Shown here one piece after another: positions 16,773-24,958 of a stretch of DNA of 64,000 nt; within the stretch, counting starts at the first letter, position 1; every line of letters begins with the position of its first letter. The notes beneath the pieces are model-generated. The model saw only the letters and a program-made list of their open reading frames with translations. It made no database searches and was not told the DNA's origin. Made by a program: the position numbers and the translations under genes. Source of the stretch: Ornithinimicrobium ciconiae (GTDB lineage: Bacteria; Actinomycetota; Actinomycetes; Actinomycetales; Dermatophilaceae); contig NZ_CP041616.1 of assembly GCF_007197575.1 (NCBI RefSeq), forward strand, positions 4,028,908 to 4,092,907. Direction: 5' to 3'.

Positions 16773-17902
16773 TCGCGGACCCACTCCTCCCGGCGCTCCT
16801 CGATCAGCGCCGGGTCGACCTCGATCGGGTCCTGCGCGACCTGTGCCCACTGGGACCACAGCTGCGGCAGCTCGACGTCGGTGACCGGGAACATATACAT
16901 CGCGTCCGGGATCGCCGCCTGCACGTCCTCGGAGAGCAGGTAGTCCACCAGCGCCTGCGCGCCCTCGGGGTTGGCGGCGCCCTCGAGCACCCCGGCATAC
17001 TCCACCTGACGGAAGCAGGTGTCCAGCAGGGCGCTGGTCGTGGGCTCGCCGTCCCCCTCGCCGTCCTCCTCGGGGATCGTGAAGGGCGGGCTCGAGGCGT
17101 AGGACAGCACGATCGGCCGGTCGCCACCGCTGAAGGTGAAGTCGACCCCGTAGGCGTCGGACCACCCCGAGGTCACGGAGGCGCCGTTGGCGATCAGGTC
17201 CTGCCAGTAGTCCTGCCACCCGTCCTCACCGAACTGCCCGACCGTGGCCAGCAGGAAGGCCAGCCCCGGGCTGGACGAGCTCGCCCCCGGCGTGACGAAC
17301 AGGTCACGATAGGTCGGGTCGGTCAGGTCGGCCAGTGTCTGCGGCGGGCTGATCCCCTCGGCCTCGAACCACGCGTCGTCCACGTTGACGCACACGTCGC
17401 CGTAGTCGACCGGAGTCAGGTAGTCGGCGCCGTCCCCGGGCAGTGCGTGCCCGGCCGCTGCCGCAGGCAGATCCGCCGGGCTGTAGGGAGCCAGCACCCC
17501 CTCCGTGACAGCCCGCGTGGCGAAGGTGTTGTCGATGCCGAAGACGGCGTCGCCCAACGGGCTGCCCTTGGTCAGCACCAGCTGGTTGGTCAGCGACCCC
17601 GCGTCACCGGAGGCCTGGACGACCAGGTCGTAACCGGTCTCCTTTGTGAAGCCGGCGGTGACCTCCTCCGGGAGGGTGAACGAGTCGTGCGTCACGAGCA
17701 CCACCTCCCCATTGTGTGGGGAGGTCCCGCCCGTGTCCTGCGCACTTTCGGGGACGTTTGGGCCGCTCTCGGCGGCCTCGTCCTCCCCGCCCATCAGCGT
17801 GCACCCGCTGAGCGCGGTCACCAGTGCCCCGGCAGCCAGGGCTGTCCCGGCGCGGCGGTGCCGGTGCGTGGGGATGGGTCGGTGTGGGTCGGCATACGGC
17901 AT
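16748..17902 (-). CDS. Thiamine ABC transporter substrate-binding lipoprotein
   Basis: Extracytoplasmic binding protein of 384 residues. The signal peptide ends in the lipobox LSGC with Cys34, so it is lipid-anchored. After an acidic linker the fold begins with VVLVTHDSFTLPEEVTAGFTKETGYDL, typical of ThiB, and continues with GDAGSLTNQLVLTKGSPLGDAVFGID. It is the first gene of the operon and is directly preceded by a TPP riboswitch, which supports thiamine or a precursor as ligand. GAGGAGG just before the ATG is the ribosome site. Confidence 0.92.
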   Translation of the reverse strand: MPYADPHRPIPTHRHRRAGTALAAGALVTALSGCTLMGGEDEAAESGPNVPESAQDTGGTSPHNGEVVLVTHDSFTLPEEVTAGFTKETGYDLVVQASGDAGSLTNQLVLTKGSPLGDAVFGIDNTFATRAVTEGVLAPYSPADLPAAAAGHALPGDGADYLTPVDYGDVCVNVDDAWFEAEGISPPQTLADLTDPTYRDLFVTPGASSSSPGLAFLLATVGQFGEDGWQDYWQDLIANGASVTSGWSDAYGVDFTFSGGDRPIVLSYASSPPFTIPEEDGEGDGEPTTSALLDTCFRQVEYAGVLEGAANPEGAQALVDYLLSEDVQAAIPDAMYMFPVTDVELPQLWSQWAQVAQDPIEVDPALIEERREEWVREWADIATG

Positions 17903-17951
17903 GTGAATCCTCCTCGGACTGCAGGAGGGGCGGTGGACGCATCCACCAGAG

Positions 17952-18043
17952 ACTCGACTTCCTCCACCGGTCCTAACCGGGTCAGGTTCGAGGGTCTGCG
18001 GGCCTGTGCCGCACTCTCAGCGCTGGAGCGCTCCCCTGTCGTG
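17952..18043 (-). promoter_or_regulatory. TPP riboswitch (THI element)
   Basis: Read on the minus strand, the conserved blocks are in order: ACAGGGGAGC, GCTGAGAGTGC, GCAGACCCTCGAACCTGACC, GGTTAGGACCGG and GGAGGAAGTC. These form the classic thiamine pyrophosphate aptamer. A TAGGCT -10 hexamer (18054-18049) lies just upstream, so transcription should begin at the aptamer edge. Ligand binding is expected to switch off the thiamine importer genes that follow. About 50 bases separate the aptamer from the start codon, enough for a sequestering helix near GAGGAGG. Confidence 0.95.
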
Positions 18044-18092
18044 CCCCCAGCCTAGATGACGCGACGGCGAACGTCGTGGCAGGCTAGGGCCC

Positions 18093-18389
18093 ATGGGCAA
18101 TCTGATGTGGAAGATCATGGCCGCGGGAGCTGCGGTGGGCGCGAGCGTGGTGGCACGCAAGCTGACCGACGGGACCTGGAAGTTCGTCTCCGGCGGTGAC
18201 TCCCCGACCAACCCCGAGGACCCGGACATCGACATCAAGGAGGCCATCGCCTTCGCCGTGCTGTCCGGTGCCATCGTCGGCCTGAGCCGGATGGTTGCCA
18301 ACCGCCAGGCGACCAAGCTCTATCAGAAGTCCACCGGGCACCTGCCCAAGGCCCTGGCGGACGCCAAGAACGAGGCCAGCGCGAAATAG
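18093..18389 (+). CDS. DUF4235 family membrane protein
   Basis: Small 98-residue protein of the DUF4235 family found across actinobacteria. It has two hydrophobic helices: MWKIMAAGAAVGASVVARKL at the N-terminus and IAFAVLSGAIVGLSRMVANR near residues 50-70, with an acidic segment (DPDIDIKEA) between. Function unknown. It diverges from the thiamine riboswitch and is followed 21 bases later by a glycosyltransferase gene. Confidence 0.85.
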   Translation: MGNLMWKIMAAGAAVGASVVARKLTDGTWKFVSGGDSPTNPEDPDIDIKEAIAFAVLSGAIVGLSRMVANRQATKLYQKSTGHLPKALADAKNEASAK

Positions 18390-18409
18390 CGCGCGGTCAC
18401 GAGCCGAGC

Positions 18410-19507
18410 GTGACGCCTGCGCAGTCCATCCTGTCGGTCAGCCTCGAGCCGGCGCGACCGGGCAGCGCGGCCCAGACCCATCTGCTGGCCATCGCACAGG
18501 GACTCACCAGCCACGGCTACCGGGTCAGCACGGTGTGGCGGCAGGAGGATGCCGCCCTCGCGGGGGTGCCCGGCTTCGCGCTGTCCCTGCTGCGTCAGGT
18601 GCGCCATGCGGATCTGGTCTATCTGCGCTGGCACGCGCTGGACGCCCTCACCCCCACCCTGAGCCGGCTGGCGCGCCGGCCCCTCGTCACCGAGGTCAAC
18701 GGACTGCCCGACGACCTCCTGTCGAACCGCCCGGGGCTGAGCCGTCTCGGGCCCCTGATCCGCGCGGTGAACCGCTATGCCCTGGGCCAGGGCACGCTCC
18801 TGCTCTGTGCGTCCGCGGGGGTCGCGGCGCGGGTGCGGGAGGTCACCGGGGCAGACATCCCGATCGTGGTGGTCCGCAGCGGCGCCCACCCACCGTCCGC
18901 CGGCCCCGAGCAGGCCGCGTCGAGCGTGCCGCACCGGGAACGTCCCTACGTCCTCTACTTCGGCGACCTCTCGACCCGGCAGGGTCTCCGGCACCTGCTG
19001 CACGCGCGGATGAGCGACGACTGGCCCGTCGGGGTCGACCTGGTCGTCGCCGGGGACGGTCCGTTGCGCCCGCTGGTCCAGCAGCACGCCGTCCGCGGCG
19101 AGCTGGACTACCTCGGGCGGGTGGCTGCGGCACCCCTGAGCGGGTGGATCCGCGGCGCCACGGCGACCCTGAGCCTGCAGGACCCTGACCTGGCCCGCAA
19201 CGCCGTCATGGGAGTCCCCCTGAAGGTCGTCGAGTCCCTGATGCTCGGCACCCCGGTGATCGCCAGTGCACTCTCCGACGTGCCCGACGTGGTGGCCGGC
19301 CAACCCGCTGGGCTCCTGGTGGACCCGCGGGCCGAGGCGGAGGTATGCCGGGCGGTCCGGCAGAGCCTGCTGGTCACCCGGGAGGTCCGCACCCAGATCG
19401 CCGAGCGTGCCCGCCACGACCTGTCGTGGGAGCGCGCGGTCGAGCAGACGGTCGCTGCGATCCGCTCGCTTCCCGAGCGTCAGGCCCGGTCGAGGACGCT
19501 CAGATAG
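18410..19507 (+). CDS. Glycosyltransferase, GT4-like
   Basis: GT-B fold glycosyltransferase of 365 residues. The N-terminal domain starts SILSVSLEPARPGSAAQTHL, and the C-terminal nucleotide-sugar domain shows YVLYFGDLSTRQGLRHLL, VDLVVAGDGPL and the donor-site region ESLMLGTPVIASALSDVPDV. The invariant acidic residue pattern (LKVVESLMLGTPVI) fits GT4. Acceptor and sugar are unknown. GTG start. The 3' end overlaps that of the convergent second glycosyltransferase by 28 bases. Confidence 0.85.
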   Translation: MTPAQSILSVSLEPARPGSAAQTHLLAIAQGLTSHGYRVSTVWRQEDAALAGVPGFALSLLRQVRHADLVYLRWHALDALTPTLSRLARRPLVTEVNGLPDDLLSNRPGLSRLGPLIRAVNRYALGQGTLLLCASAGVAARVREVTGADIPIVVVRSGAHPPSAGPEQAASSVPHRERPYVLYFGDLSTRQGLRHLLHARMSDDWPVGVDLVVAGDGPLRPLVQQHAVRGELDYLGRVAAAPLSGWIRGATATLSLQDPDLARNAVMGVPLKVVESLMLGTPVIASALSDVPDVVAGQPAGLLVDPRAEAEVCRAVRQSLLVTREVRTQIAERARHDLSWERAVEQTVAAIRSLPERQARSRTLR

Positions 19508-20637
19508 TGCTCCCGCTCGCGACGTGCGATCTCCTCCCAGGTGAAGCCGAGCGCATAGTCGCGTAGGTCCGCACCGTCATGAGGGGTCTCGAGCTGGCCG
19601 AGCACCGCGTCGGCGAGTCGCTGCACCACCCCGTCCCCCGCCTCCACCAGGGCTGTCGGTGACCGCACGACCTCGGCGCACCCCCCGACGTCGGTGGCGA
19701 TGACGGGGGTGCCACACGCATAGGCCTCGAGGATCACCGTGGGCCACCCCTCGCTGCGGCTGGGCACCACCAGGACGTCGGCGCTGCGCATCAGCTCCGC
19801 CACCTTCTGGTGCGGCAGCGCCCCGTGCAGCCGCAGCCCGTCGGCCTCGCTGAGCCCGGCCAGCAGGGATCCTGCCCCCACGACGTCACAGACGACCTCG
19901 GGCCGGACGCGCTGGACGGCACGGGCGATGGCCGGCAGCCGGTCCGCCCCCTTGACCGGCTCGAGGCGCCCCACAAAGAGCACCCGGGGCGGACCGTCCC
20001 CGGGCACCGGCGTGCGGGGAGCATCTCGGTCACTGACGGGGGCAAAGAGTGCGGGATCGACCCCGTTGGGCACGACCGCGGCGTGGCTCAGTGGCCCGAG
20101 CAGGGACTCGACCGACTCGCGCAGCGCCTGGGAGACACAGAGCACCCGTGCCGCGTCACGAAAACCCGGGGCGAGGTAGTCCTCGTTGGCGCGCAGGACG
20201 ACGTTGACATCCGTTCCGTGGACGGACAGCAGATACGGCCGGTCGAGCAGCCGGGACACCTCACGGGCCACCAACCCGGCTGCGGGGACAAACATGCCGT
20301 GGGCGTGAATCAGGTCCGGGACGCCGCCCTCAGCCTCGACGACCTCGCGGGCCAGCGCCCGGATCACCCGGGCGCTCGGGCACCGACGGTCGCGCAGAGT
20401 GGTCCACAGCGTTCGCCGATAGTCGACGGCGCCGAACGTCTCGTCCGCTCCCGAGACGTCCCGGCCGGCCCGGCCCAGCACCCACCCGTTCAGGCGGCCG
20501 TAGTGGTTGCTCAGGGCAACCGGGCTGACGTCGACACCGCACGCTGTCAGCGCCTCGACACGAGAGGTGATGAAGGTGGCCGCCGACGGGTTGGCGCGGG
20601 TCGGGAACAGGTTGGTCACCATGAGCACGCGCACCAT
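19480..20637 (-). CDS. Glycosyltransferase family 4 protein
   Basis: Retaining GT-B glycosyltransferase of 385 residues. The N-terminus reads MVRVLMVTNLFPTRANPSAA, the donor domain has RVLFVGRLEPVKGADRLPAI and the EX7E region SRSEGWPTVILEAYACGTPV. This is a canonical GT4 enzyme acting on a lipid-linked or soluble glycan in the cytoplasm. It converges on the preceding glycosyltransferase with overlapping ends and is separated by 44 bases from the ATP-grasp gene on the same strand. Confidence 0.9.
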   Translation of the reverse strand: MVRVLMVTNLFPTRANPSAATFITSRVEALTACGVDVSPVALSNHYGRLNGWVLGRAGRDVSGADETFGAVDYRRTLWTTLRDRRCPSARVIRALAREVVEAEGGVPDLIHAHGMFVPAAGLVAREVSRLLDRPYLLSVHGTDVNVVLRANEDYLAPGFRDAARVLCVSQALRESVESLLGPLSHAAVVPNGVDPALFAPVSDRDAPRTPVPGDGPPRVLFVGRLEPVKGADRLPAIARAVQRVRPEVVCDVVGAGSLLAGLSEADGLRLHGALPHQKVAELMRSADVLVVPSRSEGWPTVILEAYACGTPVIATDVGGCAEVVRSPTALVEAGDGVVQRLADAVLGQLETPHDGADLRDYALGFTWEEIARREREHYLSVLDRA

Positions 20638-20681
20638 GTGCTCCTGCCGCGCCCGTCCGGACCGTTCCCGTCCTCAGCGGC

Positions 20682-21995
20682 CTAGGCGTTGGCGTTGGCG
20701 TTGGCTGCCGCGCCCTCGGGCTCGACCTCACGCTCGGGTGTGTCCGAAGGGCCGCCCTTGAGGTTCTTCTGGTCCTTGACCCACAGGCCCACCAGCCCGC
20801 GGAAGTGCGCGGCGAACTTGTCGTGCTCGTGGGCCGGGTACGTCGAGCGGACCGTGTCGATCAGGATCTTGTCGAACTTGTCCGAGTCGACCCACTCCAG
20901 CACCGCCTCGGGCAGGTGCGAGAGGTGCTCCTGGCAGAACTCGTGGTAGCGATCGGTGTCGAAGTGCGCGTCCGCGAGCTTGCGGTAGCCCTCCATCTTG
21001 GCCTGGTAGTCCAGCGACTCGTCGTCGGCGATCTCGTAGTAGCGCCGTGTCTCCAGGTCGACCGTCGCCGGGCGGTTGGTCGCCAGCGCAAAGGCGGACC
21101 AGCGCACCAGGGCGGTGATGGCCCACGGGAAGTAGTAGTGCAAGGAGGTGACGGCGACGTCCGGGCAGGCGTTGGCGTAGTCGATGGGGTGCACCTCGTT
21201 GCCGGCTACCAGCATCTCCGCGGAGTTGAACTCCCAGCCGAAGAAGGCGTTGACCACCTTGCTCACCGTCTCGGCCTCCCACCCGGCCTGCGAGGACAGG
21301 AAGTCGTAACTGACGGCATACCGGTTGTGCATCGGCTGCTCGGGACGGAAGTCCATGACCATCGTCTCGGGGCCGATCGACAGGGCGCGGGCAAACTTGT
21401 CATAGTCGACGGTCGCCTGCAGGTGCATGAGCATCTCGCCCGACTCGTCATAGGACTTGTGCAGCCCGGCCTGGTCCTCGACCCGGGAGACGCCCCGCCA
21501 CCCGCCGCCGTCGAAGGGCTTCATATACATCGGGTAGCCGACCTCCTCCGCGATCTCGTCGAGATCGAAGCGGTCGTTGTACTTGGCGGAGGTGTAGGCC
21601 CAGCGCACGTTGTCGACCGGGTTCTTGTAGGGCACCAGGACGGTCTTGGGGATCTTCATGCCGAGGCGCAGCATCGCGCAGTAGGCGCTGTGCTTCTCCA
21701 TGGACTGGAAGGTGAACGGGCTGTTCAGCAGGTAGGTGTCGTTCATCAGCGCGGCTTTCTTGAGCCACTCGCGCGGGTGGTAGTACCAGTAGGCGAGCCG
21801 GTCAATAACCAGGCCGGGCTTGACCGGGTCGGTCAGGTCGAAGGGCGAGATCCGCAGTCGCTCCGAGGTCAACTCGATCGTCTCACCACCCACCTTCAGC
21901 GGCCCGACGAGGCCGAGGATCTGCTCGAAAGCTCGAGGCCAGTCCTCCTCTGCGCCGAGGAGGAGGCCGATCAGGGGATTGCGCTTGGCAGCCAT
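20682..21995 (-). CDS. ATP-grasp domain protein
   Basis: A 437-residue protein with an ATP-grasp-like core: a lysine-bearing strand and glycine loop YPMYMKPFDGGGWRGV (about 154-169) and acidic Mg-site candidates in TMVMDFRPEQP and ISYDF-like strands downstream. The N-terminal domain resembles the pre-ATP-grasp part of carboxylate-amine ligases. The C-terminus ends in an acidic, repetitive tail (AAANANANA). The esterase gene lies 18 bases upstream on the same strand, so the two are one operon. The substrates joined are unknown; a peptide- or metabolite-ligating role is inference. Confidence 0.72.
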   Translation of the reverse strand: MAAKRNPLIGLLLGAEEDWPRAFEQILGLVGPLKVGGETIELTSERLRISPFDLTDPVKPGLVIDRLAYWYYHPREWLKKAALMNDTYLLNSPFTFQSMEKHSAYCAMLRLGMKIPKTVLVPYKNPVDNVRWAYTSAKYNDRFDLDEIAEEVGYPMYMKPFDGGGWRGVSRVEDQAGLHKSYDESGEMLMHLQATVDYDKFARALSIGPETMVMDFRPEQPMHNRYAVSYDFLSSQAGWEAETVSKVVNAFFGWEFNSAEMLVAGNEVHPIDYANACPDVAVTSLHYYFPWAITALVRWSAFALATNRPATVDLETRRYYEIADDESLDYQAKMEGYRKLADAHFDTDRYHEFCQEHLSHLPEAVLEWVDSDKFDKILIDTVRSTYPAHEHDKFAAHFRGLVGLWVKDQKNLKGGPSDTPEREVEPEGAAANANANA

Positions 21996-22013
21996 GTCCC
22001 GAACCTACCCTGA

Positions 22014-22760
22014 TCAGCAGAACCGCGGCAGGTGATAGGCGATCTGTTTGCGCCACCAGGGCCAGTCGTGGGCCGAGTCATGACCCCAGACGTCGAGCTG
22101 GTGGGGGATCTGCTTCTCAGCCAGGACGGCGGCCAACTGCCGCGCTCCCGGCAACGACTTGGTGGGGTGCACCTCGAAGGGCCCCTCCCCGACCACGAGC
22201 AGGATCTGGACCGCCTGGCGCAGCCACTGGAGGTGATCACCGTCTGCCCCCGCGACATACGCCACGGGATTGTTCAGGTATGTCGCCTCGCCGGTCTCCC
22301 CCCACCCTCGCCAGGAGGTGGGGTCGAAGTTGCCGGAGAGCGAGATCGCGACCGGGAACAGGTCGGCACGCTTGAGGGCGAAGTTGACGGCGTGGTAGCC
22401 ACCCATGCTGCACCCGGTCGTGACGATGCCGGCGTGCCCGGGTGAGTCCGCGTCGATCGTGGGCACGACGTGGTTGAGGATCCAGTTCTCATAGATCGCG
22501 TGCCGCTGGGCGCGCTCCTCGGTGGGCAGGGCGTAGTTGGACCACGAGATGTGGTCGTAGGAGTCCACGGAGTAGAGCTTGATGCGGCCCTGGTCGATCA
22601 GGGAGCGCAGCGCGTCGACCATGCCGTTGTTCTCGTAGTCCCAGGCGCGGCCGGCCTCGGAGGGAAAAGCGAGCACGGGCCGGCCGAAGTGGCCGTAGCG
22701 GATCACACTGCCCGGGTGGTCCAGCCCCGGTCCGTTGATCTCAGTCTGTTCCCGCTCCAT
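22014..22760 (-). CDS. Esterase D-like alpha/beta hydrolase
   Basis: Serine hydrolase of 248 residues in the putative esterase (EstD/S-formylglutathione hydrolase-like) group. The nucleophile is Ser118 in GCSMGG. The catalytic His is probably in GHDSAHDWPWW near the C-terminus, with an Asp between. No signal peptide, so it is cytoplasmic. It forms an operon with the ATP-grasp protein that follows, suggesting that one enzyme makes and the other cleaves or transfers an acyl or peptide link. Confidence 0.83.
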   Translation of the reverse strand: MEREQTEINGPGLDHPGSVIRYGHFGRPVLAFPSEAGRAWDYENNGMVDALRSLIDQGRIKLYSVDSYDHISWSNYALPTEERAQRHAIYENWILNHVVPTIDADSPGHAGIVTTGCSMGGYHAVNFALKRADLFPVAISLSGNFDPTSWRGWGETGEATYLNNPVAYVAGADGDHLQWLRQAVQILLVVGEGPFEVHPTKSLPGARQLAAVLAEKQIPHQLDVWGHDSAHDWPWWRKQIAYHLPRFC

Positions 22761-22892
22761 GGCGATCCCTTCCGGCGCTGTCGACTACTCGCTACTGTGC
22801 AACTGCGGAAAGCCAACCACACGAGGCCAGCGCCCCGAAAGATACATCTGCAGGATGACGTGCTGGCCCCAGGAAAACAGGAGAGTAGTCAC

Positions 22893-23342
22893 GTGCATCA
22901 CCACAACGAGGTCAGCGTCTTCACTCCGGCTCTCAGCGGCCAAGAGGAGTCACCAGCGGGGGTTGGTTGGCTCGTGACGCCAAGCGTTGTCGTGATGAGG
23001 CTGCCCGGAGGTGGGGCCACCTCTGGGCAGCCGTCGCACGTCACTGTCCCTGCCGCTTCGGGGGGCGGCAGGGCCAGTCGCGACATTCCTGTGCTGGAGG
23101 TCTGCGACTCTCCCTACGCCCAGGACTGGTGGGCGCTGGCGCTCGACGCCGACGCTGACATCGAGGTCTCTGGCGAGCCTCCGGCGGACCTGGACCTCTC
23201 GGCACTGCCTTCCGGTGATCAGGGGGCACGTGGCGGCTCGGGGGCCCTCGACGCCCCGAGCATCGGCGCTTCAGCGGGCGGGGACGTCTCGCTCGACGGG
23301 TGGGTTTGCCGGTGTTTCCCGAGACTGCCCGGTTGTCGCTGA
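22893..23342 (+). CDS. Hypothetical protein, possibly frameshifted at its 3' end
   Basis: A 149-residue frame from a GTG preceded by CAGGAGAG. Codon use is GC-ending up to about 23295, which supports real coding. The middle reads GVGWLVTPSVVVMRL and later CDSPYAQDWWALALDADADI, then an acidic tail. The first block faintly recalls the opening strand of trypsin-fold proteins, but no triad is seen. The last 14 residues contain three Cys and the rare codon AGA, and the neighbouring frame looks better coding there. A frameshift near 23297 is therefore likely. Not recognised. Confidence 0.4.
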   Translation: MHHHNEVSVFTPALSGQEESPAGVGWLVTPSVVVMRLPGGGATSGQPSHVTVPAASGGGRASRDIPVLEVCDSPYAQDWWALALDADADIEVSGEPPADLDLSALPSGDQGARGGSGALDAPSIGASAGGDVSLDGWVCRCFPRLPGCR

Positions 23343-23500
23343 GCACCTCGCTCGCAGCCGCACCCCGCAACGGCAACGAGGCACTAGCACTCAACTCGGT
23401 TAACGGTGACAATGTCCCCCATGGTGGACATCCCGACCTCAGGCACCGTTGGGTGGTGGGCTCCGTCGCGGGCCCCCCGCACGACAACGGATCTGCTCCG

Positions 23501-24958
23501 GTGAGCACCGCCGAGCTGGAGGAGCACGGGTCAGGCCCCCGGCGCATCGACATCCCCATCGTCGTGGGCTGCGCAGCCGCCGACCTGTTCATCAGTGGCT
23601 ATCTCACCGGGGAGCCGATCGAGACCACCTTGGGCACGCAGCTGCCGCACTGGCCCGTGGTCGCGCTGATCGCCCTGGGCTATGTCGCTCTGGCCTGGCG
23701 GCGCAGCTCACCCTGGCCCACCTTCCTGATCACTCTCGGGCTCGGTCTCGGGGCGGGCCTGCTCCTCACCTTTTTCCAGCCGATGGTCGGGATCGCTCTG
23801 GCCCTGCACACGGTCGCCCGTCGCACGCCGGCGCGTCGGGCCAACCCGGCCCTGGTGCTTGCTGCCTTCGTCAGCCTCAACAACGGCCGGACGGCCACCG
23901 GCGTGGGCGGCGATGATGGGCTGTTCGGGCTGATCGTCGTCACCGCCATCTTCCTGGGGTTCTTCACCCTGGTGTGGGCCCTGGGACGGCGCGACCGGGC
24001 GGTGCGGTGGCGCGCCGCGCAGGAGCAGGAGCGCCTCAAGGTCAGCGCGGAGGTGAGCCTGGGGCAGCAGCGCCAACAGATCGCCCGGGACCTGCACGAC
24101 ATCCTCAGCCACTCGATGAGCGCCATGATCCTGCAGTCGGCCGGGGCCAAGGCGGTCTCGAGCAAGCTGGACGCGACCACCGAGTCCAAACAGGTCACCG
24201 ACGCCCTGGCTGCCATCGAGTCCACCGGTGCCGAGTCGATGCGCGAGCTGCACCGCCTGCTCGGACTCCTGCGCACCCAGGACGGGGACGAAGGGACGGG
24301 GATCACCCGACTCCGCCTCGCCGACGTCGACCCCCTGATCGCCGCCACCCGACACGGAGGACTCGTCGTGCAGCATCATCGGGAGGGCGTTGCCCTGCCC
24401 CTGGACCAGAGCGTTGACCTGGCGGCCTATCACATGGTCCAGGAGTCCCTCACCAACGCGATGAAGCACGCTGGTCGCGGCGCTGTTGTTGACATCTATG
24501 AGACGTGGGAGCCGGACCGTCTGCAGCTGCAGGTGCGCAGCTCTCGAGGGATCTCCGAGGACGACCAACCGACGATCAGACCCGTCGGCTCGGGCACCGG
24601 ACTGTGGGGCCTGCGGGAGCGTGTCGAGCTGGCCGGCGGAGCGTTCGAGAGCGGACGGGTTGAGGGCGGCTTCGTCACCTCGGCCAGCCTCCCCGTCCGA
24701 GCGACCACCGCCGACCCCACCCCCACCGAGCACACGGTCGGTGACACATCCGACCCCACCGAGCACACGGTCGGCGACACACCCGACCCCACCGAGCACA
24801 CCGCCGGTGACACATCCACCCCCACCGAGCACACGGTCGGTGACACATCCGACCCCACCGAGCACACGGTCGGCGACACATCCACCCCCACCGAGCACAC
24901 AGGCATCACCACGCACCTCGAGCCCCCGTGGTCCACCCCTGCGGACGGCACGCGATGA
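23501..24958 (+). CDS. Sensor histidine kinase, NarL-type, with repetitive C-terminal tail
   Basis: Membrane sensor kinase of about 485 residues. Four or five hydrophobic segments fill residues 15-165. HisKA_3 phosphoacceptor His199 lies in RDLHDILSH. The ATPase lobe shows MVQESLTNAMKHAG (N-box) and GTGLWGLRERVELAGG. After the catalytic lobe comes a tail of about 80 residues built from 11-residue repeats rich in Thr and Asp. GTG at 23501 is chosen because it precedes the first hydrophilic head MSTAELEEHG; in-frame starts exist further upstream. The stop overlaps the response regulator start (ATGA). Confidence 0.88.
   Translation: MSTAELEEHGSGPRRIDIPIVVGCAAADLFISGYLTGEPIETTLGTQLPHWPVVALIALGYVALAWRRSSPWPTFLITLGLGLGAGLLLTFFQPMVGIALALHTVARRTPARRANPALVLAAFVSLNNGRTATGVGGDDGLFGLIVVTAIFLGFFTLVWALGRRDRAVRWRAAQEQERLKVSAEVSLGQQRQQIARDLHDILSHSMSAMILQSAGAKAVSSKLDATTESKQVTDALAAIESTGAESMRELHRLLGLLRTQDGDEGTGITRLRLADVDPLIAATRHGGLVVQHHREGVALPLDQSVDLAAYHMVQESLTNAMKHAGRGAVVDIYETWEPDRLQLQVRSSRGISEDDQPTIRPVGSGTGLWGLRERVELAGGAFESGRVEGGFVTSASLPVRATTADPTPTEHTVGDTSDPTEHTVGDTPDPTEHTAGDTSTPTEHTVGDTSDPTEHTVGDTSTPTEHTGITTHLEPPWSTPADGTR
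24722..24904. repeat. 33-bp tandem repeats at the 3' end of the kinase gene
   Basis: Five full and one partial copy of a 33-bp unit encode PTEHTVGDTSD with small changes (S/P, D/T, V/A). The units remain in frame, so copy-number changes would alter only tail length. Confidence 0.9.

Noticed and set aside
17940..18060. GGTTCGAGG near the riboswitch considered as a tRNA T-loop
   Set aside because: It is the complement of the conserved CCTCGAACCTGACC block of the TPP aptamer; no cloverleaf can be formed.
20682..23342. ATP-grasp gene plus a Cys-ended short ORF considered as a graspetide (modified peptide) cluster
   Set aside because: The short ORF lacks the acidic/hydroxyl core repeats of graspetides, its Cys-rich end is probably out of frame, and the ATP-grasp protein does not show the usual maturase sequence features that I know.
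24722..24904. Regular 33-bp repeats considered as a CRISPR array
   Set aside because: Units are contiguous with no unique spacers and encode an in-frame protein tail.
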